In this document: positions 11,401 through 22,497 of the stretch, piece after piece
Position numbering within the stretch: position 1 is the first letter of the stretch
Layout of the letters: each line of letters opens with the position of its first letter
Source of the DNA: Zygnema cylindricum
Taxonomy: Eukaryota; Streptophyta; Zygnematophyceae; Zygnematales; Zygnemataceae
Assembly: GCA_037447655.1 (NCBI GenBank)
Contig: JBBHKE010000190.1
Span: 172,691 to 236,690 of the forward strand
Reading direction: 5' to 3'
DNA: 64,000 bases
Made by a program: the position numbers and the translations under genes
Notes under the pieces: model-generated
Database searches by the model: none
What the model was told of the DNA's origin: nothing
Seen by the model: only the letters and a program-made list of their open reading frames with translations

Positions 11401-12110
11401 ATTTCCTGTAATAATTGGCCAATCCCAAAAATTATCTAACTTCAGTGACATTAGTGGGCTGCTTCCAATTTTGGATTGCAGTAATTTTGGATGGATCTGT
11501 TTTAATACCCTCCCCACTAATTATATGTCCCAAAAATAATTGTTCACTTTTAAAAAAACCGGATTTTGACAAATTTCCAGATAGTTTTTTTTCCCTTAAC
11601 CTTTCCAACACTTTCCTTAAATGAATTATATGTTGTTCTTTAGATTCGCTGTAAATTAGAATATCATCTATAAACACCTAAACAAACTCACCCGTATAAA
11701 CTGAAAATGTTTGGTTAATTAATCTTTGATAAGTAGGCGGTGCATTCGTCAAACCAAATGGCATCACTATCCATTCAAATGACCGACTCTAGTTCTAAAA
11801 GCAGTTTATCAACATTTTCAGTTCTAATTGGCACTTGATTAAAACCACTACGCACATCAATCAAATAAAATAATTTAGCACCTTTCAAACGATCTATCAA
11901 ATCAGAAATCAAAGGTAGCGGATACTTATCCTTCACTGTAATCTTGTTCAGACTACGATAGTCGACACACATCCTCAATGTTCCATCCTTCTTTTTGACG
12001 AAGAGAACTGGTGCTCCGTACGGTGATTTGCTGGGCTGAATATGTTTTTTCTCCAGAAACTCCTTGATTTGTTTTTTTAACTCCTCCTACTCAAAAAAAC
12101 TATGCTATTA
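11401..12110 (-). pseudogene. Ty3 element 1 reverse transcriptase, broken
   Basis: [20 protein letters not shown] (11775-11978) and FIDDILIYSESKEQH with FLGHIISGEGI (11432-11677) are fingers/palm motifs of Ty3 reverse transcriptase; the catalytic DD pair is preserved. The part between, which should hold PFGLTNAP, is visible around 11730-11770 in another frame. It is not translatable as one protein. Confidence 0.85.
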
Positions 12111-12167
12111 AATTCCTGTGACAAGAGGATTACATCAAAGTTCAAGGTTAATAACATGTTCCACATC

Positions 12168-13010
12168 TCAGGAAGGTAGCCTTCTTGGGAGTAAATCACT
12201 TGGAAAAACATCTTGAAATCCAAAAATCAAATCTTTTACAGCAACATCAAATGTATTTATGTCAGTTACAAAATCAAATTTTTGTTTTTCAAGATTTTTA
12301 GTCGTGTCTGATATAGAAATAACATCAATGTTAGTGTTTTCTCCCCCCCCTTCATCAGTAATTGCCTCAATTACTAATAACAATAAAGCATGATTTGCTT
12401 TATCTTTTAAATGATTTTTAAATTGTTTAGCATTAATCAATCTTTCCACTCCCGATTTGGTTATGTTATTTATATGATTCCTATGCAACTTCTTCGAAGG
12501 TAATGCTTGCAAAACCTTCCAACCATTCTCAGCCTTCACTCTCAAGGTGTTAATTTCCTAATTAATTTGAGGGTTATGTTCTCTTAACCAGGGTTTTCCC
12601 ATTATTAGCTCCTCACTTCTCAAATTCATTACTTCACAAACCACTTTCATTTTATGACCCTTGATATCCACTCTAATGTTTCAGTTTGTAAATCTAATGT
12701 GGACTTATTACCATTTGCCACCTGAACATGCAAAGGTTTTTCCCTTATGACTGTAGGAATTTTTTTTCCTCTACAAACTTATATGAAATAAAATTATGTG
12801 TAGCACCTGAATCCACCATAACTCTCAATGGTTTCCCTTCCACTAAAGACTCACATCTGATGAAACTGTGTCTGGCGTCATCGTTATTTAACTGTTCTAA
12901 CATAGGTCTGTTGTTAAGAGGTTTTATCAGAAAGATTGTTCAAATTATGGAGTGTAGTTAGCATCATAATAAATTCAGCTATCTTAGCCTTTCCATTCAT
13001 TAGCTTGCCC
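12168..13010 (-). pseudogene. Ty3 element 1 protease/linker remnant
   Basis: A 125-codon frame at 12168-12545 corresponds to the linker between protease and reverse transcriptase. Around 12760-12840 the minus strand reads a VDSGAT-like protease motif in a frame with stops. Function is inferred from position between zinc knuckle and reverse transcriptase. Confidence 0.45.
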
Positions 13011-13065
13011 TCCAGAGTTAACTCTTTAACCTCTGGATTTAATTGACTCAACTGAGGACTTTCAG

Positions 13066-14406
13066 CTAGTCTTTTCTGTTTCCCACCTCATGGGCTTCCT
13101 GTTCAGCTTGGTATAATGCAATATCTTCCTTAAGACCTTCCTTCACATCAATTGTTTTAAAAGTTCCCTTATCTGTACAGTCCTTAGCGTAATGATCTGG
13201 ACCTCCGCATTTAAAACAAGTGACTTCCTTTTTTCGGTTTTGTGCACTCTTTGCTGAAATGTCCCTCCTCTCCACAGTTATAACAGTTAACTTTCTTTAG
13301 TTGTACACACTTAAATGCCATATGACCTCTTTCTGATAGATAGTGTATGAAAAAATGCTAAAATTGGGTTTCCGAGCATTAATACTTGGTTTAGGATTTT
13401 TAATGTATCCCCCTCTATTGTGAAATTTATTTCCTGCATTAACACCTTGTCCACCTCTATGGTTTCCTCGAGAATATTCTGCCTATTCAACAGACCTGCA
13501 TTCATACCCTCTTCATCAAATTCATCTTCACCCCACTCTGATACTTCATTGAAATCTCCCCTGAGTGATCGAGTTTCACGATTATACACCTACTGATCCT
13601 CTAATTCCAATGCCTTATCATGTAGTTCCTTCAAATTATTAAATTTTTGATGTTTCGGTTCGTTTTTTAGTATGGGATTCGGATAATTCAAGAAATGCAA
13701 CTTAGCCAATTCATAAGTCAAACCTATGACATGAATGCTAGATGAGTCAAATTCCACAATATAATATTTCACCGATCCAGTCTGCTTACAGTTAAGCCAT
13801 TTGTCTTCTATTATAGATTTTACTTTTCTTCTATTATAGATTTATAGGTGACAGACAAGAAACGCGATTTGACCGCGGTCTTAAAAGCTTCCCAAACAGC
13901 ATTATCAGGAATTAAATTATACCTCCTCTAAGTGTAATACCAAATCTGAGTTTCTGAGTTTCACCTTTCAGACAGCTAACAGGAAAAGAAGTGTAATCAT
14001 CACGATCACAATTTCTAGATTCCAAATAATACTCCATATGAAAAATCCAAACATCTAACTCATCAATCTTCTTACCATCAAATGATGGTGCTTCATTGAT
14101 AGACAATTTCATATCCCTTATCTTCTTATGTCTATCGTGATCATCTTCCCTAAAACTGGCATTTCTCTTACCACTCTCACCCTTTTTCTCATTAACAACA
14201 TTTCTGAGTGAATTAACTTAATAAGTTCATCCAATTTTTGATTTGAAACATTTCCATTTTCCTTAGCATCCTTCTATTCACTTTTCAACTTAAAAATTGT
14301 TTCATCTACAGCAGCAACATAATTATTAAATCTTTTGACTAATTTCACACTATGTTTCTTCAACGCATTGAAGGTATTTTCCATTTCACGTTTCCATGCA
14401 AAATTT
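13066..14406 (-). pseudogene. Ty3 element 1 gag with zinc knuckle, broken
   Basis: The CCHC knuckle CFKCGGPDHYAKDC lies at about 13180-13230. Upstream, minus-strand frames at 13311-13589, 13590-13772 and 13912-14112 are consecutive capsid pieces; the last includes APSFDGKKIDELDVWIFHME, a Ty3 gag capsid start. Stops separate them. Gag would form the particle that packages element RNA. Confidence 0.75.
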
Positions 14407-15708
14407 TGTTGTTCTTTGGTCTAAAATAGACCGCAGAAGCGACCCAAACTATCATGCAAGAAGCTAAGCAAAAATAGGTCGACGAACAATCATATGAAAT
14501 GCATCCTCCATATACGCACACAGACGCAACAAACAACATTTAGGGTTTCATGGAATAATCAACATAAATAAACCCTATGACAACATCTGAGGTTTGATGG
14601 AATAATCGACATAAACAAACCCTAGGACAAATGCATAAACAATGCATATCAAACATATATAAAAACATAAATAAATAATAACACACAAATGCATCACACA
14701 TAAACAAAAGTATAATCAAATAATCATTATATCATTCAAAGTGCATGACCTAATCGACAACCCTAAAACACTACATCTTTGGTCCCCACTTTACTAACCA
14801 GCATTGATGATTAATTACTAACAAAGCTCATTCCTATATATACACTTGTGAGCTGTCAAAGAATCACTAAGTGTCAAAATAACCAACGTAAATTACGCAA
14901 CTGTCACTAAATCCTATTTATGCATAATAACCTGTTAGTAAGAGTAAACTAATCGTAAGCGTACACCTGAGAGTCAAGCAATCGTAAGCGTACACTTGTC
15001 TACAAGTACGACATCATACACACACAAATTAAACTATCGAAACCCAAATTGATCACTTAAATATAAACATCATAATAAACTCTAATTTATTAATACACAT
15101 ACGACAAGAAAATGTTTCGTCAAATATTTACACCGACGCATCCACAAATCCGCGTCATAAGTGACAACTTGCTTAGTCACTTGTCGATAAGTCCACGTAG
15201 TGAACCGACATCGCATATGTACGGTCCACCTAATAATACGTCATTAAAGATAATGAGATCCCTTGAAAATATCGGCGGACGCCGTCCGCCCTCCACGTGT
15301 ACCTCGAACTACTACCGAACTTAATCTGTACCTTCTAAATCTTTTCGGTACTGAATATGCGTCGTTTGCAATAAATGCGCATGTCGCAAACTGTTTTGTA
15401 CGTGCGACGTAATATTTTAACTTGTCGCATTCCATATTTTTCGTACGCTTCTTCGCGTCACTTCATTTGTACTTCGTACGTTTCAAACAATTCATATTTC
15501 ATATCGGATCGCTTCGCGATCCGCCTTAAATTTTCAAATGATTGTTCGCGCCACTCACACGTCACTTTAATTTTTCTCGTACACTAACTCCCCCGAATCG
15601 CAAATCTATTCAAAACTCCACAGTACATTATGTAAAATATATACGCACGAAACGTCGCGTGCGCACCAAATTTCATGTACGCACGAAACTAAATATTCAA
15701 AAACAACA
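14407..15708 (-). mobile_element. Solo LTR (family with TGTTGTT...AACAACA ends) inside Ty3 element 1
   Basis: 1302 bp bounded by TGTTGTTC...AAACAACA and by a perfect 5-bp duplication AATTT (14402-14406 and 15709-15713). It is the reverse complement of the solo LTRs at 41499 and 49514. A conserved hairpin GGATCGC-TTC-GCGATCC lies near 15513-15530. No internal coding region is present. Confidence 0.85.
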
Positions 15709-16465
15709 AATTTTCTATTATCACACAATAAAATGAAGCAATAAAAGATAGAGTATAATTATCCTGAACAGTTTACAGCATATTTTGAAGTCCTCAGATT
15801 TCTCCAATCCAAAACTTCCTCTTCTTAACAAATCCTTTGAAAGATATCAAAATCTGAGAAATCAAATAAAAACTAAAAGTATTTAGTGAAAATTCTATTT
15901 TCCCAAACATTGAAATAGAAAGGTAAAAAGCTTCCCCACAAATTTTGCAATAGCAAAATTGAAAGCTCTCAAAGGTGAAATTCAACCACAAATTTTGCAA
16001 CAACAAAATTGAAAGCAATCTAAGGTAACAATTTAGGGTTTGAAAAGTTTGAAATCATTTTTGGACTCTTTTGCTCTTGAAGAAGTAAAGTGCTCCACTT
16101 TTTTCATTCTCCATTAGCGAATTTCCCATTTTCCACTACACCAGGATCTTTTCAAATCTAATTCTCACATCCTCACCCTTGATGGCTTCAAGCTCTCCCT
16201 CTACACATAAATCATTGCTAGGAGAAGGCAAGTTTGTTTAGCCTCTAGGTAATTGGGTGAGCTTTGATGGCTACTTTACCCTGTAGTCCTTAGGACTTAG
16301 CGCGTCCCGTCGGCGGTAGTGTGATCACTTTGTTTCCCTCCAATCCCCTACCACTCCACATTATGGTTCTACCAACACAGGTTCGAGCACCCTCACCGGT
16401 CACGGCAGTCGATATTCGAGTGAGCAAACTTCTCATTGGTTTCTAACTAAAGCTTTAATACCCAA
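15709..16465 (-). other. Leader of Ty3 element 1 with degenerate primer site
   Basis: This is the untranslated stretch between the 5' LTR and gag. The bases next to the LTR read TTGGGTATTAAAGC on the minus strand (16452-16465), a decayed form of the tRNA-iMet site TGGTATCAGAGC. A unit beginning CCACAAATTTTGCAA is directly repeated at about 15933 and 15986. No credible frame is present. Confidence 0.5.
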
Positions 16466-17449
16466 TGTAATAGGAATTCCTACCTCTCAGAAAATCCCAT
16501 CACTAAAACCAATTTCAACCACAAATTGCACACATTGAAAAATACACATCATTGAAAAATACACATCCACATTGGAAAACACTCACATAAGGATAAACTT
16601 TAAATTGGAAGAAGCTCTGTCCACATAACATTAGCTTCGTCTATTGCCCTCGTGGCTCAACCCTTAGTTTTCAAGTGTTTTCCACTACTCTCCACTCTTA
16701 ATAATTCTATCTCTTAACTACTAAAACGCTACTTAGTTTGTAAGAGATTTCAGTGCAAAAATGCCATTGCTTCAATTTGGTTTTAATCGCTCAAGACCAA
16801 GATCAGTCAGAATTTCAACAAATTTTTCCAAAGGAAAAGATATTTAATTTTTCTCTTGGACTTCACCATTTATTCATCATCGCATTGGACTAGCCAGGCT
16901 AGAGTCAACACTCCGTTGAACAAGTTTTACCTTGGCTAATCATTGATCTGCAATGACTCAGACCGACCAATGCAAAAGCGTACGAAATCTCTCACTAACT
17001 ACGTAGCATTTTCTAACCAATCAAACGTTACGTTGTACTACGTAACTTTTACGTGCAAAAGTGTGCGCGAATTGAAACGCGACTTTGCACGTTCGCACGT
17101 CACAAATTTTACACGCGAAACTACCTCCGAAATTTAAAAAATTTAATTTATGACGTTTCGTACTAAAAATCGTATGAAACGAACCATCATATGTACTAAA
17201 CGACTATTAGTACTTTATAGACGTACGCCTGAAATTCCGCGGCTACTTTTGACCCTCAACCCATTTCAATGATACCCACTTGTTACATTGACCTCTCACT
17301 GTCGCCTAAGTACACCAATCACTATATCTTTTAAAATACAACTCCAAATCGTGCGATTATTTCGCGGACGTCTACCAAATTCAAAACTCTACATTTGTAA
17401 CACTAAGATACCCATTTACGAACAAGTTCGATCCACTATCATTGTTACA
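16466..17449 (-). repeat. 5' LTR of Ty3 element 1
   Basis: 984 bp from TGTAATAGG to TTGTTACA, matching the LTR at 37715-38681 along its length. It is placed at the primer-site end of the minus-strand element. The 60 bp up to 17509 are unassigned flank. Confidence 0.8.
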
Positions 17450-17509
17450 ACACTCAATGTGTGTATTGGAATTTCCTCATCGACTAGTAGCGGACAATTA
17501 TAAACCAAG

Positions 17510-18054
17510 TGTAAAAGGGGGCAAGATACACCACAACACGTTACAGTGCACAGCGGAAAACACCAAGGATCTTCCAGTAGCAACAACAGGAATACACAGA
17601 ACTCACAGACAAGGTTAAGCTTTATTACTTGAGAGAGAGTACAAGGTTGCGCTAGCTGTGTAGGTCTACTTCAGGTGCCCCATTCACTAGGTCTACTCGC
17701 CTATTTAAACTAGCTAGCTACTAGTCAACCTAGTACTATACAGCTGTACACGTGGACCTTCGCGGTGTAGAAACTAATGGTTTTTATTAGTATTTTCTAG
17801 GTCTGAAAAGAAATATAGAAGCCGAGGCAGTCTATCTCTAACTTCTCTCTCCAACTCTCAAACTTGTCGCAATCACTGAGAAGATGGAGAGGAAGCTAGA
17901 GCCATGGCTACCTTGGCTATCCTGAGGTTTACGGGAATTTTATATTAGAGTTTATTTATTTAAAAGGTATGTGCCGGCGGCAGGATTTGATCCTTGTACA
18001 ACTATAGCAGCCTAGCTTCAGCCACTAAGTACCCAATTTTGTAACCCTGTTACA
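17510..18054 (-). repeat. 3' LTR of the chromovirus, with a replaced middle
   Basis: Both ends match the 5' LTR, but 17768-17992 is unlike it. That segment contains TATTTTCTAGGTCT, CATGGCTACC and GGCAGGATTTGATCC words found in copia LTRs such as 53880-54120. It is either an old solo copia LTR insertion or a conversion tract. Confidence 0.75.
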
Positions 18055-18198
18055 GTGCCTCCCACTAAAGGTTCAGCGTCCCGCTGAACTTTGATTGACT
18101 CAGGGAAACTGCAATTGCCGGAGTATGTCATATGTTTCCTCGCGATACTCTTCGAACTCCAAGCGAAGGTTATCGAGTTGATTTTGGAGTTGTTCACA

Positions 18199-19374
18199 TC
18201 AGGTCTCCAGTAACACGATGTGGTGATCTGCAGCTGCCAACCGCCTCCGAGTGATGCGTTCCCGAACCTGATTTTCCCCTTCCTCAATGTCGGGTACTTT
18301 GGGTTGCTGCGGAACGTCTGCCGATGCAGGCTCCTCGGGGGCCGGAATCCTGGGTTCTTCGGGTTCAGCCCCTGGGGGAACTTCCTCTGGTTCCTCGTCC
18401 GCCGGTTCCCACCGAGGTACCTTCCGTAATTTGAAAGACGTGTGTTTCCTTGCAGCTCGGGCCCGCTGCAGAGCATTCCTTCGAGCCAGCTTGAGTACTC
18501 GCACCTCAAGGGTGACCTCCGCCCTAGAGATGATGTGGTGGAGGCGGAAATCCCACGGGTGATAATAGCGGAGTAACCCGAGAACGTCAATCCTGTACCT
18601 GTAGTTGTCCTCTACCACTTCCACGAACGGTAAGGTGTGAGGATTCAGCTGCACATAGCATTTTTTATTATTCCCCAGGTCCTTGGTCCGCATGAAATTC
18701 CACGCTGGGTGTGACGGAACGTCGGCAGGGATACGGATAGGATCTCCGGGCTTCCCTATACGCCATTCCTCGGGCCACTCCGAGGGGTTCGAATAAAACC
18801 TTTTGGCGAAGCTGAAGGCGAGGTCCGGATGCTGGGTGTCGACCGGTAGTGGGAAGAGGTAGTCGGGAATTTCCTCTCCCTGTTCACTCTCCTCCTTTGA
18901 ATCTCTTCGGTTTTCGCGTAAGAGAAACATATCGTCACCACTGGGGTATTGTTCCTCTGCCTTCCTCTCCGCGCTTTCAGACGACTGCTCGTCCGCGGTG
19001 CTCTCCTTGTTTGGGTCCCGCATCACCTCCAGATCTGAGGCGCGCTCCTCAATTGGCAGAAGCGTTGGTTCGCGTTCCGGTTCCTCCGCCTCCGACAGCT
19101 CATGATCCGCTTGAAATTCCTGATCACCTTCCCGAGTTGGGGTGTATTCAGGGTCCTGTGAGTTTTCTGACCCCTCCCCTCCACTGGTTTTTGTCGGTCC
19201 TGCCTCGCTACTGGCGCTTTCCTCCGGTTTCGGCTCCACTTCTACTTCTCTTCGCCTGCTTGCTTCCACCATGGCCTCCGCCGCCCTTAGCAATCTCTCG
19301 GGACGGTTCGGATCTCCTTGTCCCACCCGTACGAGTCTCCTCCTTTTCGGTGGTGGAGAGGACGACGACGCCAT
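18199..19374 (-). CDS. Extra ORF downstream of pol in the chromovirus, unknown function
   Basis: From the first ATG (19374) this frame encodes 391 residues. The N-terminus is Ser/Pro-rich with a PPPKRRRL basic cluster resembling a nuclear localisation signal. Residues of about 40-190 are very acidic (Glu/Ser/Asp-rich, disordered). A denser region (about 190-320) contains YSNPSEWPEEWRIGKPG, HPAWNFMRTKDLG and RYYHPWDFRLHH; then comes a Pro/Glu hinge and a basic tail. I do not recognise a family. No signal peptide or membrane segment is seen, so it is unlike an env. After the TGA at 18199-18201 the same frame stays open for 32 codons with a leucine-heptad pattern, so a coiled-coil end appears to be cut off by one stop. 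It lies between the chromodomain and the 3' LTR on the coding strand of the element. Confidence 0.7.
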   Translation of the reverse strand: MASSSSPPPKRRRLVRVGQGDPNRPERLLRAAEAMVEASRRREVEVEPKPEESASSEAGPTKTSGGEGSENSQDPEYTPTREGDQEFQADHELSEAEEPEREPTLLPIEERASDLEVMRDPNKESTADEQSSESAERKAEEQYPSGDDMFLLRENRRDSKEESEQGEEIPDYLFPLPVDTQHPDLAFSFAKRFYSNPSEWPEEWRIGKPGDPIRIPADVPSHPAWNFMRTKDLGNNKKCYVQLNPHTLPFVEVVEDNYRYRIDVLGLLRYYHPWDFRLHHIISRAEVTLEVRVLKLARRNALQRARAARKHTSFKLRKVPRWEPADEEPEEVPPGAEPEEPRIPAPEEPASADVPQQPKVPDIEEGENQVRERITRRRLAAADHHIVLLET

Positions 19375-19448
19375 AGACACTGCTGAACCAGACAATTCCG
19401 GTAGCTCTAGAAGCGAAGGTAAACTGATTGTGCGGAGAGAAGCAGGTT

Positions 19449-20012
19449 TCAAGCTGTCGAGACTAGGTTGGTCGTGAGGATGAATGGCGGCGGTATTCCC
19501 GAGGTTGAGGGTTTCACTTTTGGACTGTGCGAAGCGTCGCAGCGTGCAACGGTATCGCAGCGTCCAACATTTAGAAAACTGCGCTGCTGCGGCGAAACCG
19601 AGGGTTCGTCGTCACCTACATAGTGAAACACAATTGCGCCGTTGCGCTTTCCTGTCAGCGCAGCGGTGGTGCTGCGATCCTCTGACGTCATCGTGACCAT
19701 GTTGCGTTGCGGTGGCTGCGCTGCTACGGCGCTGCGGTGTGGTAACATCGCCGCTGCGATCCTTTGCTGCGTCCCCAATATGATTGCGATGGTTGCGCCA
19801 CTGCGATTCGCTCCTTTGTTGCGGCCGCTGCGATTGCCCCTCCGGTAAGGCTGAGTGTCCTCACTCCGCTGAAACCGGCGTAGCAACTCCGGGGAATGCA
19901 GATCCTTTTCGTCCACCCAAGAGTCGTCCTCGGCACCGTAACCCTTCCAACGCACCAAGTATTGGGTGGAGTTGGAATTCCGAGAGTGACGTGACTGAAG
20001 GATCTCTTCCAC
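19449..20012 (-). CDS. Chromodomain end of chromovirus pol, shifted frame
   Basis: The start of this frame encodes a chromodomain: EEILQSR, YLVRWKGYG and DDSWVDEKDL, with the aromatic-cage positions Y, W and W present. In chromoviruses it sits at the C-terminus of integrase and guides insertion to modified histones. Here it is out of frame with integrase, which overlaps to 19724, so one frameshift separates them. After about residue 55 the frame runs into low-complexity sequence rich in GCTGCG repeats and is probably not conserved protein. Confidence 0.75.
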   Translation of the reverse strand: MEEILQSRHSRNSNSTQYLVRWKGYGAEDDSWVDEKDLHSPELLRRFQRSEDTQPYRRGNRSGRNKGANRSGATIAIILGTQQRIAAAMLPHRSAVAAQPPQRNMVTMTSEDRSTTAALTGKRNGAIVFHYVGDDEPSVSPQQRSFLNVGRCDTVARCDASHSPKVKPSTSGIPPPFILTTNLVSTA

Positions 20013-21148
20013 CTCATACTCGTTTGAGGTTCCCCGAACGGGTGGTAAAGGAGTATGCCGTCTTCGGTAGGGAACATTAAATCAGGATCGCGGAATGGTT
20101 TAAGAAGGGAAACATGGAACACATTGTGGATATGCCAGTCCGTCGAGATATCCAACTTGTACGCTACGTCGCCCACACGGGAAAGAATTGTGAATGGGCG
20201 CGTGAACTTGGGTGCCAACTTCTTAGAGACGGTACCCGGCAAGGGGAGGTTTGCCATATTAAGGCGAACTTTGTCTCCCACGCTATAGACGGTGTCTTTC
20301 CGGTGAGCGTCGGCCTGCGACTTTTGACGATCCTTAGCCATTTGGAGCGCCTTGGCCGCCTCTTCCAGGCTTCTTTTCAAAGTTTTGACAAAATCTGTAG
20401 CTGCCGGTGTTTGGCAGTCCGCAATCAATAAGTTTAAGGGAAGAGTGGGCTGTCGTCCATTAAGTGAGAATGGTGTAGCATTGGTGGACGAGTGCACTGC
20501 ACTGTTGTATGCTACCTCGATTGCCGTTAAATGGTTCACCCAATCTGTTTGGTGTACCGATACATAAGCCCGCAATGCTTCCTCCAACGTTCGATTCACT
20601 CTTTCAGTCTGACCATCAGTCTGAGGGTGGTAGGCTGTGGACATGGCCAGCCGCGTGCCACATAGCGCAAACAGATTTTGCCTAAAGTGGCTCACAAACT
20701 TACGATCGCGGTCGCTGACGATTTTTTTTGGAAGTCCGTGATGGCGGAATATTTCCCGAAAGAATAAGTCTGCAATATCTCGTGCAGTAGCTGTAGTGGA
20801 CGTGGGTAGAAAATGTGCCATTTTCGTCAGGTAATCCACGACGATGAAGATTGAGTCGTAGCCCTCCTTCGTCCGATGAAGGGCCACGATAAAGTCCATC
20901 GAGATCGCCTCCCAATGAACAGATGGTATTGGGAGGGGGTGTAACAGACCTTGTTGCCCTGAATTCGATTTGTTTCTATTATAGGAGTCACACGTCCGAA
21001 CATATTCTGCAATGTCTCGAGTCATGTTTGGCCAGTAATACGCCTCAGCGACACGTGCGGTTGTTTTATCCCGCCCAAAATGTCCACTGAGCGGCTCGTC
21101 GTGACTCATTTGAAGAATCGTGTTACGAAGTGCCGTATTTGTTGGCAC
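19860..21148 (-). CDS. Chromovirus integrase
   Basis: The frame (formally open to 19724) holds the zinc-binding arm HDEPLSGHFGRDKT...RTCDSYNRNK and the core with SMDFIVAL, SDRDRKFVSHF and HPQTDGQTERVNRTLEE, which carry the D,D-35-E residues. The GPF-like region follows (KLAPKFTRPFTILSRVG, HNVFHVSLLK). The second zinc cysteine, usually CxxC, reads CDSY, so the zinc finger is probably damaged. Beyond about 19860 the frame is the wrong register for the chromodomain. It would join cDNA to host DNA. Confidence 0.85.
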
Positions 21149-21274
21149 ATAAAGTCATGTTGTCTTACTCGGTCTTTACCGCCACATATCATTGGCGGTT
21201 CGAACGAGTACTTTCCGTTTGATGAGTTCCTTTAGTGAATCATCGTCGCCGTATGCGGCCTTTATCCGTCGTAA

Positions 21275-21667
21275 CTACTGTTCGTCCACTTGCACCATAC
21301 GGGTGACTCCGCTGAGCTTCGGATCTTGCGCTTCGATCAACGCTGCGCTTTTCTCCCTCACAAAGTCTCCGTTACCCTGCTGCGGTGCTTGCGGTCGTTG
21401 CTCTGCTGCCAGCGCAGCGACGTCAGGTCTTCTTGACAGCGCATCCGCCGGGTTCGTTTTGCCCGGCTTATATTCAATAGCAAGTTCCGGACCGAAGGTT
21501 TGCAGAAACGTCATCCAGCGCACTTGTTTCTTGGACAACTTTGGCTGGGTTTGGAGATATTGTAAGGCGTGGTGATCCGTGATAACCGTGATCCGTTTCC
21601 CTTGAACGTAACACTTCCAAACCTCCAGCGCATTGATAATAGCTATTGTTTCCTTCTCATGGGTAGC
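21275..21667 (-). pseudogene. Chromovirus RNase H C-terminal part, broken
   Basis: The frame 21275-21538 includes KKQVRWMTFLQTF, ELAIEYKPGKTN and ADALSRRPDV, the conserved close of Ty3 RNase H. The stretch to 21667 contains HALQYLQ-like sequence in frames with stops. It is separated from the reverse-transcriptase frame by at least one stop. Confidence 0.75.
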
Positions 21668-22405
21668 CTAGTTCAACTCTGCCGCCTTTAGTTTGCGACT
21701 GTCGTAAGCGATGGGTTGAAGGCCTTTTCCTTGATCCTGCATAAGGATCGCTCCAATAGCCATATCGCTAGCGTCAGTGATTATCGTCCAAGGTAAGTCC
21801 GGATCGGGAACAGCTAACACAGGGGCGGTAACCAACCGCTCCTTTAGAGTGTTAAAGGCTGTTCCTTGCGGCGCTTTCCAATCATAGGGCGCATCATTCT
21901 TGAGCAATTCCGTGAGCTGTGCAGCGATTTTTGCGAAACCTTCGACAAAACGTCGATAATAGGAACATAGTCCGAGAAAGCTTCGTAACTCCGTAACATT
22001 CGCCGGCTGCGGCCACTCCTTAACTGCCCTAGTCTTGTTTGGATCCACTGCGATTCCGTCCCGGCTCACCACATGGCCTAAAAAATCAATCTTCTCCTTG
22101 AAGAAGTCACATTTACTTCTTTTTGCGTATAATTTATGCTCCCGAAGAACTTGTAGAACCGTCCGTAAATGCTTCATATGTTCTTCCTCCGTTCTGCTAT
22201 ACACCAATATGTCATCTAAGAAGACGATCACAAACGCGTCCAGATATTGCCGAAAGATGGAATTCATTAAATGCATAAAGGTCGCCGGTGCGTTAGTCAA
22301 CCCGAACGGCATTACCCGAAACTGGAAATGACCGTATCGAGTCCTGAACGCCGTCTTCTCCACATCATCCTCGGCAACTCTGATCTGGTGGTAGCCGCTA
22401 CGCAA
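21668..22405 (-). CDS. Chromovirus reverse transcriptase (palm to connection)
   Basis: The 245-codon frame shows [29 protein letters not shown], the catalytic [10 protein letters not shown], and [11 protein letters not shown], followed by RNase H beginning at [15 protein letters not shown]. These are the ordered motifs B to E of Ty3 reverse transcriptase and they are intact. The N-terminal fingers lie in a separate frame upstream. It copies element RNA into cDNA within particles. Confidence 0.9.
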   Translation of the reverse strand: MRSGYHQIRVAEDDVEKTAFRTRYGHFQFRVMPFGLTNAPATFMHLMNSIFRQYLDAFVIVFLDDILVYSRTEEEHMKHLRTVLQVLREHKLYAKRSKCDFFKEKIDFLGHVVSRDGIAVDPNKTRAVKEWPQPANVTELRSFLGLCSYYRRFVEGFAKIAAQLTELLKNDAPYDWKAPQGTAFNTLKERLVTAPVLAVPDPDLPWTIITDASDMAIGAILMQDQGKGLQPIAYDSRKLKAAELN

Positions 22406-22497
22406 GTCTATTTTCGAAAAATACTTGGCGCCTCGAAGTCAATCCAACAATTCGTCGATCCTTGGTAGGGGGTACGCATTCTTTACTGTTAATTTGT

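Larger units (their letters stand above)
9350..17449 (-). mobile_element. Ty3/gypsy element 1, decayed, 3' LTR missing
   Basis: Reading on the minus strand from the right: a 5' LTR (16466-17449), degenerate primer site, leader, gag, zinc knuckle, protease remnant, reverse transcriptase, RNase H and integrase in the usual Ty3 order. The internal part ends near 9350 without an LTR resembling the 5' one, so the 3' end is truncated. Many stops and frameshifts break the frame. A solo LTR of another family splits the gag leader. Element 2 at 37.7-41.5 kb is a sister copy, collinear from 9350 to about 12150. Confidence 0.85.

Noticed and set aside
18849-19376. Plus-strand 175-codon frame opposite the extra chromovirus ORF
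   Set aside because: It is antisense to the better-supported minus-strand ORF and has no domain.
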